In this document: positions 35,876 to 36,787 of the stretch, in pieces | How the letters are laid out: each line of letters opens with the position of its first letter | How positions within the stretch are numbered: position 1 is the stretch's first letter | Source of the DNA: Planctomycetota bacterium | Lineage (GTDB): Bacteria; Planctomycetota; UBA8108; UBA1146 | Direction: 5' to 3' | DNA length: 36,787 nt | NCBI GenBank assembly: GCA_028825265.1 | Contig: JAPKAM010000016.1 | Location: 1 to 36,787 of the forward strand | Program-made: the position numbers and the translations under genes | The notes under the pieces: generated by a model | Told to the model about the DNA's origin: nothing | What the model saw: only the letters and a program-made list of their open reading frames with translations | The model's database searches: none

Positions 35876-36787
35876 TCAGTCACTGTCCGCTTCTGTATCC
35901 CCTCGGGCAGGGTCTGCATCTTGAGCCTGAGCCAGCCCCCAGGATGTCAGAAATGCGAGCCTCGCAACATTCTGCAACTTGGCGGGAATCACATCTTCGA
36001 CATCATCCGAAGGGGTGTGATAGTCCTCGTGAAAACCTCCGAAGAAGAAGACGGAGGGGATCCCTTGCTGAAGAAAGGGCGCCTGGTCCGATCGCTGGAG
36101 CACTGAGTCCATGCCAGTTTCATCGATCTGGAGTTCCAGCAACTTGGCCATTTCATAGATGATCTGGCCGAGAGACTCATCCGATGCTCGACGCCCGACC
36201 TTGACCACCCGCTCCTGATTGCGGGAGATCATATCCATGTTGACCATTCCTGCGATGGAGCCCGCGTCATACCCCCCATCGGCCACGAATGCATTGGAAC
36301 CATGCAAACCCAGTTCTTCCGCATCGAAAGCCACAAACAGAAGAGTCCTTCTGGTTTTCAAACGATTGAGGGCGTACGCCTCTGCCACTTCCAATAACGC
36401 GGCAACCCCCGAGGCGTTGTCATCCGCACCATTGTGAATCTCACCTACGGTTCCACCGCGCGACAGTCCCGGTGACACGCCTCGACCGACATGGTCGTAA
36501 TGCGCTCCGATGACGATGTATTCATCCCGGAGATCTGGGTCGGTGCCCGGCATGCGTCCCACGACGTTTCGCCCCAGACTCAAATCTCTCCCATCCCGGC
36601 GCACTTCCAGCACCAGATGAGGTCTACCCATCACGACGGCCCCCTCTTCCGAGGATTGCCGCATCCAGGACGAGAGTGGTCGTCCCGAGATCTTCCACAT
36701 CTTGTCGATTCCAGCGCCGTGAATTCGGATCACCGGCAGTACAAAAAGTTGCTGGGAATCGGCGGGCGGCCACACCTCGGAGGGCCC
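35876..36787 (-). CDS. M28-family zinc metallopeptidase, partial (N-terminus beyond the window)
   Basis: EYIVIGAHYDHVG, HNGADDNASGVAALLEVAEAY, FVAFDAEELGLHGSNAFV, NMDMISR, SDQAPFLQQGIPSVFFFGGFHEDYHTPSDDVEDV. Frame remains open to the window edge. Confidence 0.92.
   Translation of the reverse strand, partial: GPSEVWPPADSQQLFVLPVIRIHGAGIDKMWKISGRPLSSWMRQSSEEGAVVMGRPHLVLEVRRDGRDLSLGRNVVGRMPGTDPDLRDEYIVIGAHYDHVGRGVSPGLSRGGTVGEIHNGADDNASGVAALLEVAEAYALNRLKTRRTLLFVAFDAEELGLHGSNAFVADGGYDAGSIAGMVNMDMISRNQERVVKVGRRASDESLGQIIYEMAKLLELQIDETGMDSVLQRSDQAPFLQQGIPSVFFFGGFHEDYHTPSDDVEDVIPAKLQNVARLAFLTSWGLAQAQDADPARGDTEADSD

Noticed and set aside
1-36787. CRISPR arrays, transposases, integrases, phage genes, rRNA or tRNA
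   Set aside because: None recognised; intergenic gaps are short and filled by the features listed.

Overview
This looks like a chromosomal segment from a GC-rich, Gram-negative-type bacterium, probably Planctomycetota-like. I infer that from the ECF sigma/Ser-Thr kinase pair with a DWG motif, a CarboxypepD_reg-repeat protein, a LamG/DUF1080-like plus cyclase-like toroid protein, and an LpxL-type acyltransferase; I have not verified it. The window holds about 23 protein-coding genes, mostly housekeeping or metabolic: comEC, mtnA, purE, purC, an lpxL-like acyltransferase, a DUF481 protein, an unusual radical SAM protein, rnd, a fused OdhA/Kgd-type 2-oxoglutarate dehydrogenase, an ECF sigma factor, a TPR Ser/Thr kinase, an M42 peptidase, sfsA, a Trm112-like protein, aceE, ahcY, an acs-type acyl-CoA synthetase and an M28 peptidase (partial at the right edge). 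It also holds three large exported or anchored proteins of uncertain function. I saw no CRISPR array, mobile element, rRNA or tRNA. I do not see a clear-cut new defence or biosynthetic system. The best leads are: (i) the lipoyl-less E2-E1 OdhA/Kgd fusion with an AceE about 6 kb away and a soluble TPR kinase next door, reminiscent of the actinobacterial PknG-OdhI-OdhA logic; (ii) a 70-bp divergent sigma/kinase intergenic region in which both Shine-Dalgarno sites sit inside inverted repeats; (iii) a radical SAM protein with a non-canonical CX8CX2C cluster motif; (iv) a TPR plus thioredoxin-fold protein without a CXXC active site. All start sites are my own choices from reading start codons and Shine-Dalgarno sequences. 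All family calls are from recognised motifs, not database searches.
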